The notes beneath the pieces were generated by a model. It had not been told where the DNA came from. It made no database searches and saw nothing but the letters and a program-made list of their open reading frames with translations. A stretch of 64,000 nucleotides of DNA, from assembly GCA_964516305.1 (NCBI GenBank), contig CAZEZH010000003.1:10199-74198 (forward strand), written 5' to 3'. The position numbers and the translations under genes were made by a program. Of this stretch, positions 16,840-25,751 are shown piece after piece; the stretch's first letter is position 1, and the number at the start of each line of letters is the position of its first letter. This stretch comes from Lamprobacter sp964516305 (GTDB lineage Bacteria > Pseudomonadota > Gammaproteobacteria > Chromatiales > Chromatiaceae).

Positions 16840-18384
16840 ATGGGAAAGAGTTTCGAGCTGCCGCGGCGCCCCGTGGTCCTCATCATCCTCGATGGTTTTG
16901 GCACCAATCCGAGCAAGGCGAATAATGCGGTCGCGCTTGCCGAGACGCCGAACTTCGATCGCTTGTTCGCATCGAACGCGCACACCGTCCTGCAGGCCTC
17001 GGCGCGCGCTGTTGGACTCCCCGAAGGCCAGATGGGAAATTCCGAGGTCGGGCACATGACGCTTGGCTCGGGCTGTACCGTGCGCCAAGACCTGGTCTTG
17101 ATCGATGATGCGATCGCCGATCGGAGCTTCTTCGATAATAAGGTTCTGCAGGCTGCGGCCCAACGATCGGTTGCACTTGGGCGTCCGCTGCATCTGATTG
17201 GGCTGGTCTCCGATGGCGGTGTGCACAGTCACGTTCGGCATCTGAACGCGCTGATCAAGCTCGCCAAGTATCAAGGTGCGCGCCCCATTGTGCATATGAT
17301 CACCGACGGTCGCGACACCGCGCCACGCTCCGCGCTCAGCTATCTGGCGGCACTTGATGAGGCGCTAACGGCTGCCGGTGGCGTGGTCGGCAGCCTGAGC
17401 GGGCGCTACTACGCGATGGACCGGGATAAGCGCTGGGATCGCACACAGCTGGCGTTCGATGCGCTGGTGCATGGTGAGGGTCGGCGCGCCGATTCGGCTC
17501 GTGCTGCGATCGAGCAGGCCTATGCGGCCGATGAAGACGATGAATTTATCCGCCCGACCCTGATCAACGGCGGCGAACTGATCCAGAACGGCGACCCGGT
17601 GGTCTTCTTCAACTTCCGCAAGGATCGGCCGCGGCAGCTGGTTTCGGCGCTCTATGACCGCGGGTTCGATCAGTTTGACCGCCGCGAATTCAAGGCTGCG
17701 GAACTGACCTGCATGATGGAGTACGACCCTTGGTATGGGTTGCCCACGGCCTTTGGTCACGAGATGCCTCCGGTGGTCCTTGGGGAGGTGCTGAGCGACG
17801 CCGAACTGCCGCAGTTCCACTGCGCCGAGACCGAAAAGTATGCCCATGTGACCTTCTTCTTCAACGGTGGTCGCGGCGACCCCTTTCCAGGCGAGGAGCG
17901 TTGTCTGATCCCTTCACCCCAGGTTGCGACCTATGATCTTCAGCCTGAGATGTCGGCTGCCGAAGTCGCCGATGCGGTTATCGCAGCGCTTGAAAGCCAG
18001 GCCTATGCGTTTATCGTCGTCAACTTTGCCAACGGCGATATGGTGGGGCATACGGCAGTCAGAGAGGCCGTGATCAAGGCCGTCGAGACCCTCGATCGGG
18101 AGGTTGGACGCGTCATCGATAGCGCTGCCGCTGAGGGCTATTCGGTGCTCTTGACCGCGGACCACGGCAACTGCGACGAGATGATCGATCCGCTTAGCGG
18201 CGAACCCCATACCCGCCATACCGTCTATCCGGTGCCCTGTCTGGTGATCGATGAGGTTGCCTGGCGGCTGCGCATCGGTGCTGGTATCGAGGATGTCGCC
18301 CCGACGGTGCTGCAGCTGATGGGTCTGCCTCAGCCCGAGGCCATGCAGGGCAAGTCCATCTTGCTCAAGCCAGCGCAGAAATAG
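16840..18384 (+). CDS. gpmI: 2,3-bisphosphoglycerate-independent phosphoglycerate mutase
   Basis: A 514-residue alkaline-phosphatase-superfamily enzyme that interconverts 3- and 2-phosphoglycerate using two manganese ions. ATG 16840 has GGAGAG at 16831-16836. The first metal Asp is in LIILDGFG (residues 14-21), and the nucleophile Ser68 is in GQMGNSEVGHM. The phosphotransferase insert is seen as SDGGVHSHVRHL and DGRDTAPRSAL, and the C-terminal metal site as TADHGNCDEM with PHTRHTVYPVP. The length equals the family norm (~510). It is a cofactor-independent enzyme typical of many gammaproteobacteria. Confidence 0.97.
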   Translation: MGKSFELPRRPVVLIILDGFGTNPSKANNAVALAETPNFDRLFASNAHTVLQASARAVGLPEGQMGNSEVGHMTLGSGCTVRQDLVLIDDAIADRSFFDNKVLQAAAQRSVALGRPLHLIGLVSDGGVHSHVRHLNALIKLAKYQGARPIVHMITDGRDTAPRSALSYLAALDEALTAAGGVVGSLSGRYYAMDRDKRWDRTQLAFDALVHGEGRRADSARAAIEQAYAADEDDEFIRPTLINGGELIQNGDPVVFFNFRKDRPRQLVSALYDRGFDQFDRREFKAAELTCMMEYDPWYGLPTAFGHEMPPVVLGEVLSDAELPQFHCAETEKYAHVTFFFNGGRGDPFPGEERCLIPSPQVATYDLQPEMSAAEVADAVIAALESQAYAFIVVNFANGDMVGHTAVREAVIKAVETLDREVGRVIDSAAAEGYSVLLTADHGNCDEMIDPLSGEPHTRHTVYPVPCLVIDEVAWRLRIGAGIEDVAPTVLQLMGLPQPEAMQGKSILLKPAQK

Positions 18385-18389
18385 CCATG

Positions 18390-18412
18390 GTCGGCGGGTA
18401 CAGGACGCCGAC
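18390..18412 (+). other. Inverted repeat just after gpmI
   Basis: GTCGGCG (18390-18396) and CGCCGAC (18406-18412) form a perfect seven-base stem with a nine-base loop, six bases after the gpmI stop. No T-run follows, so it is either a processing or protection hairpin or a weak terminator. Confidence 0.4.
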
Positions 18413-18469
18413 TGCCGGCCCGCGGCGCGCCTTTGTGCGTCTCACTCTGCCTCCGCCCCGGCTCAGCTG

Positions 18470-19309
18470 ATGCAACAGTACCAAGAACTACTTCGTGATG
18501 TGGTCGTCAACGGCCGCGATCGATCGGATCGGACAGGGGTCGGTACGCGCTCCGTCTTCGGCCGTCAGATCCGCTTTGATCTGCGCGCCGGCTTTCCGCT
18601 GCTGACCACCAAGCGGGTGCATCTGAAGAGTGTCATTGCTGAGCTGCTCTGGTTCCTCTCTGGCTCCACCAATAATCGCGACCTGCAGGCGCAGGGTGTC
18701 AGTATTTGGGACGAATGGGCGGCCGATGATGGTGCGCTAGGTCCGATCTATGGCGCCCAATGGCGCAGCTGGCCGACGTCGCAGGGAGATTCGATCGATC
18801 AGCTCAATCAGGTCCTAGAGGCGATCAAACAGGAGCCGGATTCGCGCCGGCTGTTGGTGAGTGCCTGGAATCCGGCCGATCTGCCGGTGTCAGGCCGCTC
18901 GCCACGGGAGAACGCAGCAGCTGGGCGCATGGCGCTCGCGCCCTGTCACTGCCTGTTCCAGTTTTATGTGCAGGATGGACTCCTGTCCTGTCAGCTCTAT
19001 CAACGCAGTGCTGATCTGTTCCTTGGCGTGCCCTTCAACATTGCAAGTTATGCACTGCTCACGCAGATGATGGCGCAGCAGACGGACCTCGGCGTTGGTG
19101 AGTTCGTCCACACCTTCGGCGACCTTCACCTCTATCGCAACCACTTGACTGACGAGATCGTTGACGAGCAGTTGCGTCGTGAGCCTCGGCCCCTGCCGCG
19201 CCTTCGCATCCTGCGCCGCCCCTCCAGCCTGTTCGAGTATCGGCTTGAGGACTTCAGCGTCGAGGGCTACGATCCGCATCCGCCAATCCGGGCGCCGATT
19301 GCGGTCTAG
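18470..19309 (+). CDS. thyA: Thymidylate synthase (ThyA)
   Basis: A 279-residue enzyme that methylates dUMP to dTMP with methylene-tetrahydrofolate. Motifs: RTGVGTRSVFGRQIRFDL, FPLLTTKRVHLKSVIAELLW, the active-site MALAPCHCLFQFYV with nucleophile Cys159, and the dUMP-binding YQRSADLFLGVPFNIASYAL and HTFGDLHLYRNH. E. coli ThyA has 264 residues. The surplus here lies mainly just before the active-site Cys, as a polar insert (VSGRSPRENAAAGR) where E. coli has a short turn. The gene has its own 85-base spacer after gpmI. Confidence 0.97.
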   Translation: MQQYQELLRDVVVNGRDRSDRTGVGTRSVFGRQIRFDLRAGFPLLTTKRVHLKSVIAELLWFLSGSTNNRDLQAQGVSIWDEWAADDGALGPIYGAQWRSWPTSQGDSIDQLNQVLEAIKQEPDSRRLLVSAWNPADLPVSGRSPRENAAAGRMALAPCHCLFQFYVQDGLLSCQLYQRSADLFLGVPFNIASYALLTQMMAQQTDLGVGEFVHTFGDLHLYRNHLTDEIVDEQLRREPRPLPRLRILRRPSSLFEYRLEDFSVEGYDPHPPIRAPIAV

Positions 19310-19384
19310 TGAGGCTCGGCTGCTCCGATCTGCGAGCGCTGCTCGGCTCGCAGCCGATGGAATCAAACGCCCGATATCACACTG

Positions 19385-20458
19385 ATGATTGATGCCCTGA
19401 TCGAATACGCCCTGTTTGCAGCCAAGACCCTGACGCTGGTGTTGGCCATTGGTCTCTTGTTCGCGATCATTCTTCGCGCTCGGCAGAATGCTCCCCCTGA
19501 CGACGATGATGATGGCAGTCGCCTCGAAGTCGTTGATCTCAACGCGCGTTATGCGCAGATGGCGGACATCATCAAGGCCGCGACACTACCGCCAAAGGTC
19601 GCCAAGAAGACCTTTAAGGCCGAGCGTAAGGTCGAGAAGGCGAGGGCAAAGGCTGAGCAGCCAGATAAGCGGCGTCTTTTCGTGATCGATTTTCACGGTG
19701 ATCTGATGGCTTCAGAGGTCGGGACGCTGCGCGAGGTGATCTCGGCGCTGTTGATGACGGCGACCCCAGCGGATGAGGTGCTGGTGTGTCTAGACAACGC
19801 CGGTGGCGCCGTGCATGAGCATGGGCTTGCCGCCTCGCAGCTGTTGCGCCTGCGTACCGCCGGCATTCCGCTAACCGTCGCCGTCGATAAGGTTGCTGCT
19901 AGTGGCGGCTATCTGATGGCCTGTGTTGCCAATCGCATCGTTGCCGCACCGTTTGCGGTCGTTGGCTCGATCGGTGTCCTCGCTGAGATGCCAAATTTTC
20001 ATCGGTTGCTGCAGCAGAAGGGGGTCGATTTCGAACTCCATACCGCTGGCGAGCACAAGCGGACCTTGACCCTATTCGGCGAGAACACCGATGAGGGTCG
20101 GGCCAAGCTGCGCGAGCAGCTTGAAGAGACCCACGGTCAGTTTAAGTCGTTCATTGCTGCCTACCGCCCCGATCTGGACCTGAGTAAGGTGGCGACGGGC
20201 GAGTACTGGCACGGCGAGCAGGCGCTCAGTTTGGGGCTGGTTGACGGTGTGCAGACCAGCGACGACTATCTGCTGTCGGCTCGGGATGGCGCGGATCTTT
20301 ATAAGGTCCGGTATCGCGCCCGCAAGCGGCCGCTGCAACGCCTGCTTGGAGCCTTTGGCGGCGATGATGACATGCGCGGCGCCCAGTCGCTGGCCGCGCT
20401 TGCTGGACTGCTTGGGCGCCGGGTCGGACGCAAGATATTCGCTCGAGGCCGCGTGTGA
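19385..20458 (+). CDS. sohB: Inner-membrane S49 protease SohB
   Basis: A 357-residue signal-peptide-peptidase-like serine protease. One N-terminal membrane helix (residues ~8-32) is followed by the proteobacterial S49 N-domain, rich in Lys and Glu (KAERKVEKARAKAEQ). The catalytic core has VIDFHGDLMASEV, VCLDNAGGAVHEHGLAASQL and KVAASGGYLMACVANRI, which holds the Ser nucleophile, then VVGSIGVLAEMPNFHRLLQQ and a Lys-containing KRTLTLFGENTDEGR segment. SohB suppresses loss of periplasmic DegP in E. coli; its natural substrates are unclear. ATG 19385 is used, 75 bases after thyA. Confidence 0.93.
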   Translation: MIDALIEYALFAAKTLTLVLAIGLLFAIILRARQNAPPDDDDDGSRLEVVDLNARYAQMADIIKAATLPPKVAKKTFKAERKVEKARAKAEQPDKRRLFVIDFHGDLMASEVGTLREVISALLMTATPADEVLVCLDNAGGAVHEHGLAASQLLRLRTAGIPLTVAVDKVAASGGYLMACVANRIVAAPFAVVGSIGVLAEMPNFHRLLQQKGVDFELHTAGEHKRTLTLFGENTDEGRAKLREQLEETHGQFKSFIAAYRPDLDLSKVATGEYWHGEQALSLGLVDGVQTSDDYLLSARDGADLYKVRYRARKRPLQRLLGAFGGDDDMRGAQSLAALAGLLGRRVGRKIFARGRV

Positions 20459-20587
20459 GCGGCTTCAACGCAGAGCAGCGATCGCGGCGCTGTCGGCGCC
20501 GTTGGCGTTCGGCGACGATAGCGGAGGCTCATGGCGAGGTGTCAACACGGACGATGAGTCGATTGTGATGAGGCTAAAACGATAAGC

Positions 20588-21610
20588 ATGGCGAATCTCA
20601 CAGCAGGGCCAGCCCAGGGCGGCGTCGACCGCAGCGTCCCTCTGGGACAGTCCAAGCCTTGGGTGCCGGCTAATCGTTATTGGCTCTGGCGAGGGTGCGC
20701 GATGATAGCCGGTTTGCTTAGTGCGACTGCGGTCTTGGCGCAGCCGCAGCTGGATCGGCACAACGGCCAGCTTGCGGCAGCGCCGAAAGAAGAACGCATC
20801 GACTCAGCCGCTAGCGTGGGGACCGATCAGCGCATCGATGCGCTCGTCGACGAAACTGGCCAGCTGCGAGCCAAGATCGCTGCCCAGTCTGACCTCCTGC
20901 ATCGCCTGATAACGGGACTTGATGGCCTGTTGCCGCGGTCTCCGCAGCAGGAGTCTGGGGTCTTAGAGTCCGACAGGGGTGAGTTGGCCGCCTGTCGAAG
21001 CGAGATTGCCGAACTCAGCACGCGGCTACAGCAGCAGCGGCTTGTGCTTGACGAGACCCAGCGCCGAGCCGAGAAGGCAGAGAAGGCGACAGCGGCGATG
21101 AATGAGGCCCAGGCCCATGCTGCGACCGAGATCGAGAGACTGAGCACGGAGCTAGCGATGGCCAAAGCGCGACAGACCGAAGCCTTGCAACAAGCGGTCG
21201 AACTCGAGCGCCGGCTTGCGACCGCCGAGGCTCGGGTCGCACGTTTCACCACGAACGGCCAACAGGCTCTCGCCGTCGCTGAAGGCAGCGTGATGGTCCC
21301 CTCTGAGCCATCGGCTGTTGAGGCTAAGCGCGGGGCGGAGACCGGAGCGGAGGATGTCGGAGCTGCGCCTTCGGCAACCGCGGTGCAATCGGTGATCACT
21401 GCGCCAGATACCCTCCAATCGCCCGAGCGTTCCACAGTGCAGCCTGCAGCGCCGGTGTTCTACGAGGTTCGTGCCGCGGACACCTTGTCACGGATCAGTG
21501 CTCGCGTGTATGGCGATCCAAGCGCCTGGGAGCGGATCTATGACGCCAATCGTGATCTGCTAACGGCGCCAGACGCGCTGTCACCCGGTATGTCGCTGGT
21601 GATTCCCTAG
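20588..21610 (+). CDS. Coiled-coil envelope protein with C-terminal LysM domain
   Basis: A 340-residue protein from ATG 20588. An internal ATG at 20702 (MIAGLLSATAVLAQP) would give a textbook signal peptide; with the longer form the same stretch is a signal anchor. Residues ~75-215 are a long coiled coil (LSTRLQQQRLVLDETQRRAE, ATEIERLSTELAMAKARQTE). A Ser/Ala/Val-rich linker follows, and residues ~290-340 are a LysM domain (YEVRAADTLSRISARVYGDP, ending SPGMSLVIP) that binds peptidoglycan. FimV/TsaP-like architecture is suggested by the coil-plus-LysM layout, but no close family is recognised. It converges with the SH3 protein that follows. Confidence 0.8.
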   Translation: MANLTAGPAQGGVDRSVPLGQSKPWVPANRYWLWRGCAMIAGLLSATAVLAQPQLDRHNGQLAAAPKEERIDSAASVGTDQRIDALVDETGQLRAKIAAQSDLLHRLITGLDGLLPRSPQQESGVLESDRGELAACRSEIAELSTRLQQQRLVLDETQRRAEKAEKATAAMNEAQAHAATEIERLSTELAMAKARQTEALQQAVELERRLATAEARVARFTTNGQQALAVAEGSVMVPSEPSAVEAKRGAETGAEDVGAAPSATAVQSVITAPDTLQSPERSTVQPAAPVFYEVRAADTLSRISARVYGDPSAWERIYDANRDLLTAPDALSPGMSLVIP

Positions 21611-21648
21611 CAGCGCCAACCACAGGGCCTTGATGGTCAAGTCTGAGG

Positions 21649-22365
21649 TCAGAGTGAGGAGCTACCCCAGGGGCTGCGCCGACGCCGCAGGCGGAGGTTT
21701 GGCAAGATCAGGCCGATGAGGATGCCGCCGGCGGCGACTGCGGCACCGATCAAGAACCAGTGTTGCCGGGTCTTGTTGCTAAGCTCTAGATTGCGGTGCT
21801 CGAGTTGGTCGACTTGGAGCAGAAGATTGGAGACCTGCTGCTGCAGCTGGCGGCGTTCGCGGTCGATCTGAAGCGCGTTAGTGGCTGCATGACGGATCTC
21901 AGCAAGCTCGGCTTCGAGGTCTTGCTTATCGCGTTTCAGCGCCTTAGCGTCGGCCTCGAGTTCAGCGTGTTGGGTTTGCAGGGCACTCAGTTGGGCAGCG
22001 AGCTTGTCCGGCTCCTGCTGCAGTGCAGCGAGCCTGGCCCGCATCGTCTCGAGTTCGGTGCGTGCGGCGGGCTCATCTTGCAAATAGTTCAGCAGGATGT
22101 AGCCGGTTAGGCCTTCTTCAGTCCGAACGCGCGCGTAGCCGCTTCCCTCGTTGATGCTCAGGATGGTCAGTGGTGTGCCGCTCGGCAATTGGCGCAGGAT
22201 CTTGTAACGCGTGCTCTCGCCGCTGCGCAGATTGAAATCGTATTGATCGGTGACGTAACGCGTTTGGGTTTGGGCGAGCGCCCCCATTGCCGAGGCGCTC
22301 AGAACGACGGCCAGGCAGAGGCCGGCGAAGCAACGATAGGGGCGGCAAGGACAGACCGACTGCAT
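21649..22365 (-). CDS. TIGR04211-type SH3 domain protein (YgiM-like)
   Basis: A 238-residue envelope protein. The signal peptide (residues 1-31, ending AMGALA) is followed by a bacterial SH3 domain (YDFNLRSGESTRYKILRQLP to GYILLNYLQDEP), then ~100 residues of coiled coil (LQTQHAELEADAKALKRDKQ). A C-terminal membrane helix (FLIGAAVAAGGILIGLILPN) and a basic cytoplasmic end complete it. This order is that of E. coli YgiM and the TIGR04211 family, whose function is not established. It is read away from the LysM gene end to end and lies 42 bases beyond argF on the same strand, so it may be the last gene of argD-argF-SH3. Confidence 0.88.
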   Translation of the reverse strand: MQSVCPCRPYRCFAGLCLAVVLSASAMGALAQTQTRYVTDQYDFNLRSGESTRYKILRQLPSGTPLTILSINEGSGYARVRTEEGLTGYILLNYLQDEPAARTELETMRARLAALQQEPDKLAAQLSALQTQHAELEADAKALKRDKQDLEAELAEIRHAATNALQIDRERRQLQQQVSNLLLQVDQLEHRNLELSNKTRQHWFLIGAAVAAGGILIGLILPNLRLRRRRSPWGSSSL

Positions 22366-22407
22366 GGGGTCAGTTTTCTGCTTTCTGGGCTGGCTGGGGG
22401 TGTCGGT

Positions 22408-23358
22408 TCAGTCTGTCTGCGCAGAGCCGGGCTGCGGCGCTAGCAGCAGCTCGAGCAGGGCCTTCTGCGCATGCAGTCGGTTCTCTGCCTCATCCCAGAC
22501 CACGGACTGAGAGCCGTCGATGACCTCGGCGCTGACCTCCTCACCGCGATGTGCAGGCAGACAATGCATGAACAGCGCGTTGGGGCGAGCCTGCGCCATG
22601 ATTGCAGAGGTGACGCTGAAATCGGCGAATACCGCTTTGCGCTGATCTTCCTCGCTTTCCTGGCCCATGCTGGCCCAGACGTCGGTGACGATCAGGTCGG
22701 CTTGCGCGGCTGCCTCTGCCGGATCATGCACGAGGGTGCAATGGTCGTGGGCCGTGGCTAAAATCTCGGGCTCTGGCTCGAACCCAGGCGGGCATGCAAT
22801 GCACAGCTCAAAGCCGAACAGGCGGGCGGCATTGATATAGGAATGGCACATGTTGTTGCCGTCTCCGACAAAGGCCACGCGCCGTCCGCGGATCGGACCT
22901 CGATGTTCCTCGTAGGTCTGCATGTCCGCTAGTAGCTGGCAGGGATGAAAGCGATCGGTCAGCCCATTGATCACCGGTACCCGGGAGTGCGCTGCAAACC
23001 GCGTCAGGGTTTCATGCTCGAAGGTGCGGATCATCACGGCATCGACCATCCGCGACAGGACCCGCGCGCTGTCTTCGATCGGCTCGCCGCGACCGAGCTG
23101 GGTATCTCTCGGAGAGAGGAACAGTGCCGTGCCGCCGAGCTGCGACATCCCTGCCTCAAACGAGACCCGAGTTCGGGTCGAGGATTTCTCGAACACCATC
23201 GCGAGTGTGGAGCCGACCAGCGGTCGGTAGTCTTTGCCGCGCTGGCGGAGCAGCTTCAGCTCGGTCGCACGTGCGATGAGCCGCTTCGCCTCTACTTCGT
23301 TAAGATCGAGCAGGGTCAGAAAGTGCTTGGGACTAGGGGCGCTATGATCGATCATCAC
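22408..23358 (-). CDS. argF: Ornithine carbamoyltransferase, anabolic
   Basis: A 316-residue transcarbamoylase that makes citrulline from ornithine and carbamoyl phosphate in arginine synthesis. The carbamoyl-phosphate motif SSTRTRVSFE (STRTR at residues 60-64) is followed by VPVINGLTDRFHPCQLLADM, GDGNNMCHSY, DVWASMGQESE and the ornithine/active-site MHCLPAHRGEEV. The first ATG shares ATGA with the end of argD, so argD and argF are translationally coupled. Length and motifs are those of the family (~310). Confidence 0.96.
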   Translation of the reverse strand: MMIDHSAPSPKHFLTLLDLNEVEAKRLIARATELKLLRQRGKDYRPLVGSTLAMVFEKSSTRTRVSFEAGMSQLGGTALFLSPRDTQLGRGEPIEDSARVLSRMVDAVMIRTFEHETLTRFAAHSRVPVINGLTDRFHPCQLLADMQTYEEHRGPIRGRRVAFVGDGNNMCHSYINAARLFGFELCIACPPGFEPEPEILATAHDHCTLVHDPAEAAAQADLIVTDVWASMGQESEEDQRKAVFADFSVTSAIMAQARPNALFMHCLPAHRGEEVSAEVIDGSQSVVWDEAENRLHAQKALLELLLAPQPGSAQTD

Positions 23359-24617
23359 GACGGGCTTCCTGCGTCAGCGTTTGCATCGTTGCCTAAGAAC
23401 GTCAGGATCAGTTCGGCGACGGTCTCGACGATCTCTGTCGCTTGGTCGTCATCGATGATCAGCGGCGGCAACAGTCTCAGGACCGAACCTGCCGTCACGT
23501 TGATGAGCAGGCCTCGTGCGAGCCCTGCAGTGACCAGTTCTGGGCAAGGCTGATCGAGTTCGATCCCGATCATCAGCCCGCGCCCGCGGATGTCGCGGAC
23601 GCCTGCGACGCCATTGAGCCGGGTACGGAAGCCATCGATCAATCGATCCCCGAGCACGGCTGCCCGGGAGGGTAGATCTTCGTGCTCAAGGGTGTCGAGC
23701 ACGCTCAAGGCGGCGCGACAGGCGAGCGGGTTGCCACCAAAGGTCGAGCCGTGGCTGCCAGGCCCAAGAACATCGGCCGCCGCGCCGCTGGCGAGGCAGG
23801 CGCCGATCGGCACGCCATTCGCAAGTCCTTTGGCGAGGGTGATGACGTCGGGCTTGACGCTACTCCACTGGTGCGCGAAGAGCCGTCCGGTGCGACCCAT
23901 CCCGGTTTGGATCTCATCGATCATTAGCAGCCAGCCATGGTGATCGCAGAGCGCTCGGAGACGGTGTAGGTAGTCCTCTGCTGGGACGATGATGCCGCCC
24001 TCGCCCTGGATTGGTTCGACCAGGACGGCAACGATGTTCGGCCGGTTCTCGGCAGCGGTCTCGATTGCCGCGATATCGTTGTAGGGCACTCGCACGAAGC
24101 CCTGTACCAGAGGCTCAAAGCCGGCCTGGGCCTTGCGGTTGCCGGTCGCGGTGAGCGTCGCTAGCGTGCGACCGTGAAAGGCGTTCTCCATGACCAGGAT
24201 CGCGGGGTTCGAGATGCCGCGCTGATGGGCGTGCAGACGCGCCAGCTTGATCGCGGCCTCGTTCGCTTCGGCGCCGGAATTGCCGAAAAAGACGCGATCC
24301 ATGCCGGCCGCCCCGCAGAGGCGGATGCCGAGGTCATCCTGCTGCGGGACCTGGTATAGGTTGGAGGTGTGGATCAGCGTGCCGGCCTGATCACAGAGGG
24401 CCTCGCGCACGGCAGGATGGGCGTGGCCGAGCCCGCAGACCGCGATCCCGGCGAGCGCATCGAGATAGCGTCGTCCGTCGCTATCCCAGAGCCATGCGCC
24501 TTCACCGTGGGTGAAAGCAACCGGCAGTCGCTTATAGGTTGCCATCAGCGGTGAGTCACTCTTGCTCGTTTGAGGCTCAGTGCCCGATGGGGTGCTGGCG
24601 TTGTCAGGCCCGTTCAC
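23355..24617 (-). CDS. argD: Acetylornithine aminotransferase
   Basis: A class III PLP-dependent aminotransferase for arginine synthesis. The PLP Lys is in SVKPDVITLAKGLANGVPIG. Other motifs are the substrate/phosphate region HTSNLYQVPQ, FGNSGAEANEAAIKLARLHA, NAFHGRTLATLTATG and LLMIDEIQTGMGRTG. GTG 24617 was chosen because GAGAG lies six bases upstream, giving 420 residues with a polar leader. ATG 24545 (MATYKRLPVAF) gives the usual ~396 residues but has no ribosome site. The open frame reaches 24728. It is cotranscribed with argF. Confidence 0.93.
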   Translation of the reverse strand: MNGPDNASTPSGTEPQTSKSDSPLMATYKRLPVAFTHGEGAWLWDSDGRRYLDALAGIAVCGLGHAHPAVREALCDQAGTLIHTSNLYQVPQQDDLGIRLCGAAGMDRVFFGNSGAEANEAAIKLARLHAHQRGISNPAILVMENAFHGRTLATLTATGNRKAQAGFEPLVQGFVRVPYNDIAAIETAAENRPNIVAVLVEPIQGEGGIIVPAEDYLHRLRALCDHHGWLLMIDEIQTGMGRTGRLFAHQWSSVKPDVITLAKGLANGVPIGACLASGAAADVLGPGSHGSTFGGNPLACRAALSVLDTLEHEDLPSRAAVLGDRLIDGFRTRLNGVAGVRDIRGRGLMIGIELDQPCPELVTAGLARGLLINVTAGSVLRLLPPLIIDDDQATEIVETVAELILTFLGNDANADAGSPS

Positions 24618-24856
24618 GATGGTCTCTCGTAGGTCTTCGATCGGAGCCGAGCGCCATTGATCGAGTCGCGATGACGTCTGGCTAAATGATCGAGTAAACC
24701 GGAAATGATAACAGGGTTGGACCTGCAAACGCTAATCGCGTCGATCCAGTCTTTTTGCCAGGACTCGAGGTTGGCTGATTCCGTTTCCGTTTGGGCAAGC
24801 CCCTCGCTGACTGCTAAGCTCTGGACCTTCTTGCGGGCTGAAGATTCGCGCGTGGC

Positions 24857-25663
24857 ATGGCGGTTGGTCTCATGAAAGATCTCTCTCGGAATCTGTCCTT
24901 CTGCGTGTTCGCGTCGCTGATCCTGCTTGGGATTGGCAGGCCGGGAGCGGCAGCACAGGTCGAGATCGGCCCGGAACTGAATCGGTTGTCCGCAGCGCAT
25001 GGGTTTTCGGTCTCTGGCGTTGAGGTGCTAGATGATGAGCGCGGGCGCTCGGAGGATGTTGACCTCTACCGCCGCCTTCGAGTTCTGCTTGAGCGCTTCG
25101 ATCATATCCTGGTGCACGGCACCGACGGTGATGTGGCGCGGGTAATCATCATGGGCCGGACCAGTGCCAATCCGCCGCCGAAGCTTCAGATCAATCCTGA
25201 ATCCAACTCGGATTCGGAGTTGGGGCAGATCGAGCTAGAGACCATCCGCGAAGGCGCTCAGCATTCGGTTCGGGTCACGCTCGAGGGCGTGGGGGGGCGG
25301 CGCGTCGATCGGGCGTTGTTGATCGATACCGGCGCTGATGCCGTGGTGCTGCCGGCATCGATGATTGCGCCGCTCGGGCTGGATCAGGCCAGTCTGTCTG
25401 AGCGCGAGGTTCAGACCGCAAACGGCAGAGCCCAGGCCCTGATGGGGACCTTGGAGGCCGTCTGGCTGGATGGCGAGCGGCTGCCGAAGGTCGCCGTGGC
25501 CTTCCTCGAGGTCGCCAAGCTTGGCACCTCCGGGCTCCTCGGCATGAGCGTGCTGGGGCGGTACCAAATGACCATTGACGATGAGAACAATCGCCTGACG
25601 CTGACGCCGAACCGCGCTCGCTCCCCGGCGTCGGACTCGGAGACAGAGGGCGAGAGCCGATAG
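24857..25663 (+). CDS. Exported retropepsin-like aspartic protease
   Basis: A 268-residue protein with an N-terminal signal peptide (about residues 1-33, ending GAAA). ATG 24857 is used; ATG 24872 in frame would only shorten the leader. The C-terminal half carries the clan AA aspartic protease signature: ALLIDTGADAVVLPASMI with DTGAD at residues 157-161, then a hydrophobic GLLGMSVLGRYQMTIDD segment. Retropepsin-like bacterial proteins work as dimers, since one chain supplies one Asp. The first ~125 residues are unique and have a conserved-looking helix (DLYRRLRVLLERFDHILVHG). It converges with the bufferin-type genes and is not part of their unit. Confidence 0.82.
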   Translation: MAVGLMKDLSRNLSFCVFASLILLGIGRPGAAAQVEIGPELNRLSAAHGFSVSGVEVLDDERGRSEDVDLYRRLRVLLERFDHILVHGTDGDVARVIIMGRTSANPPPKLQINPESNSDSELGQIELETIREGAQHSVRVTLEGVGGRRVDRALLIDTGADAVVLPASMIAPLGLDQASLSEREVQTANGRAQALMGTLEAVWLDGERLPKVAVAFLEVAKLGTSGLLGMSVLGRYQMTIDDENNRLTLTPNRARSPASDSETEGESR

Positions 25664-25751
25664 CGACCAGGGCAGCCGGTCGATTGGGCTGCGGATCTAG
25701 GCTTAGGCTTGCAGGCTAGGCGCAGGCCGCGCGCTGTTCCGTCAGTGCGCG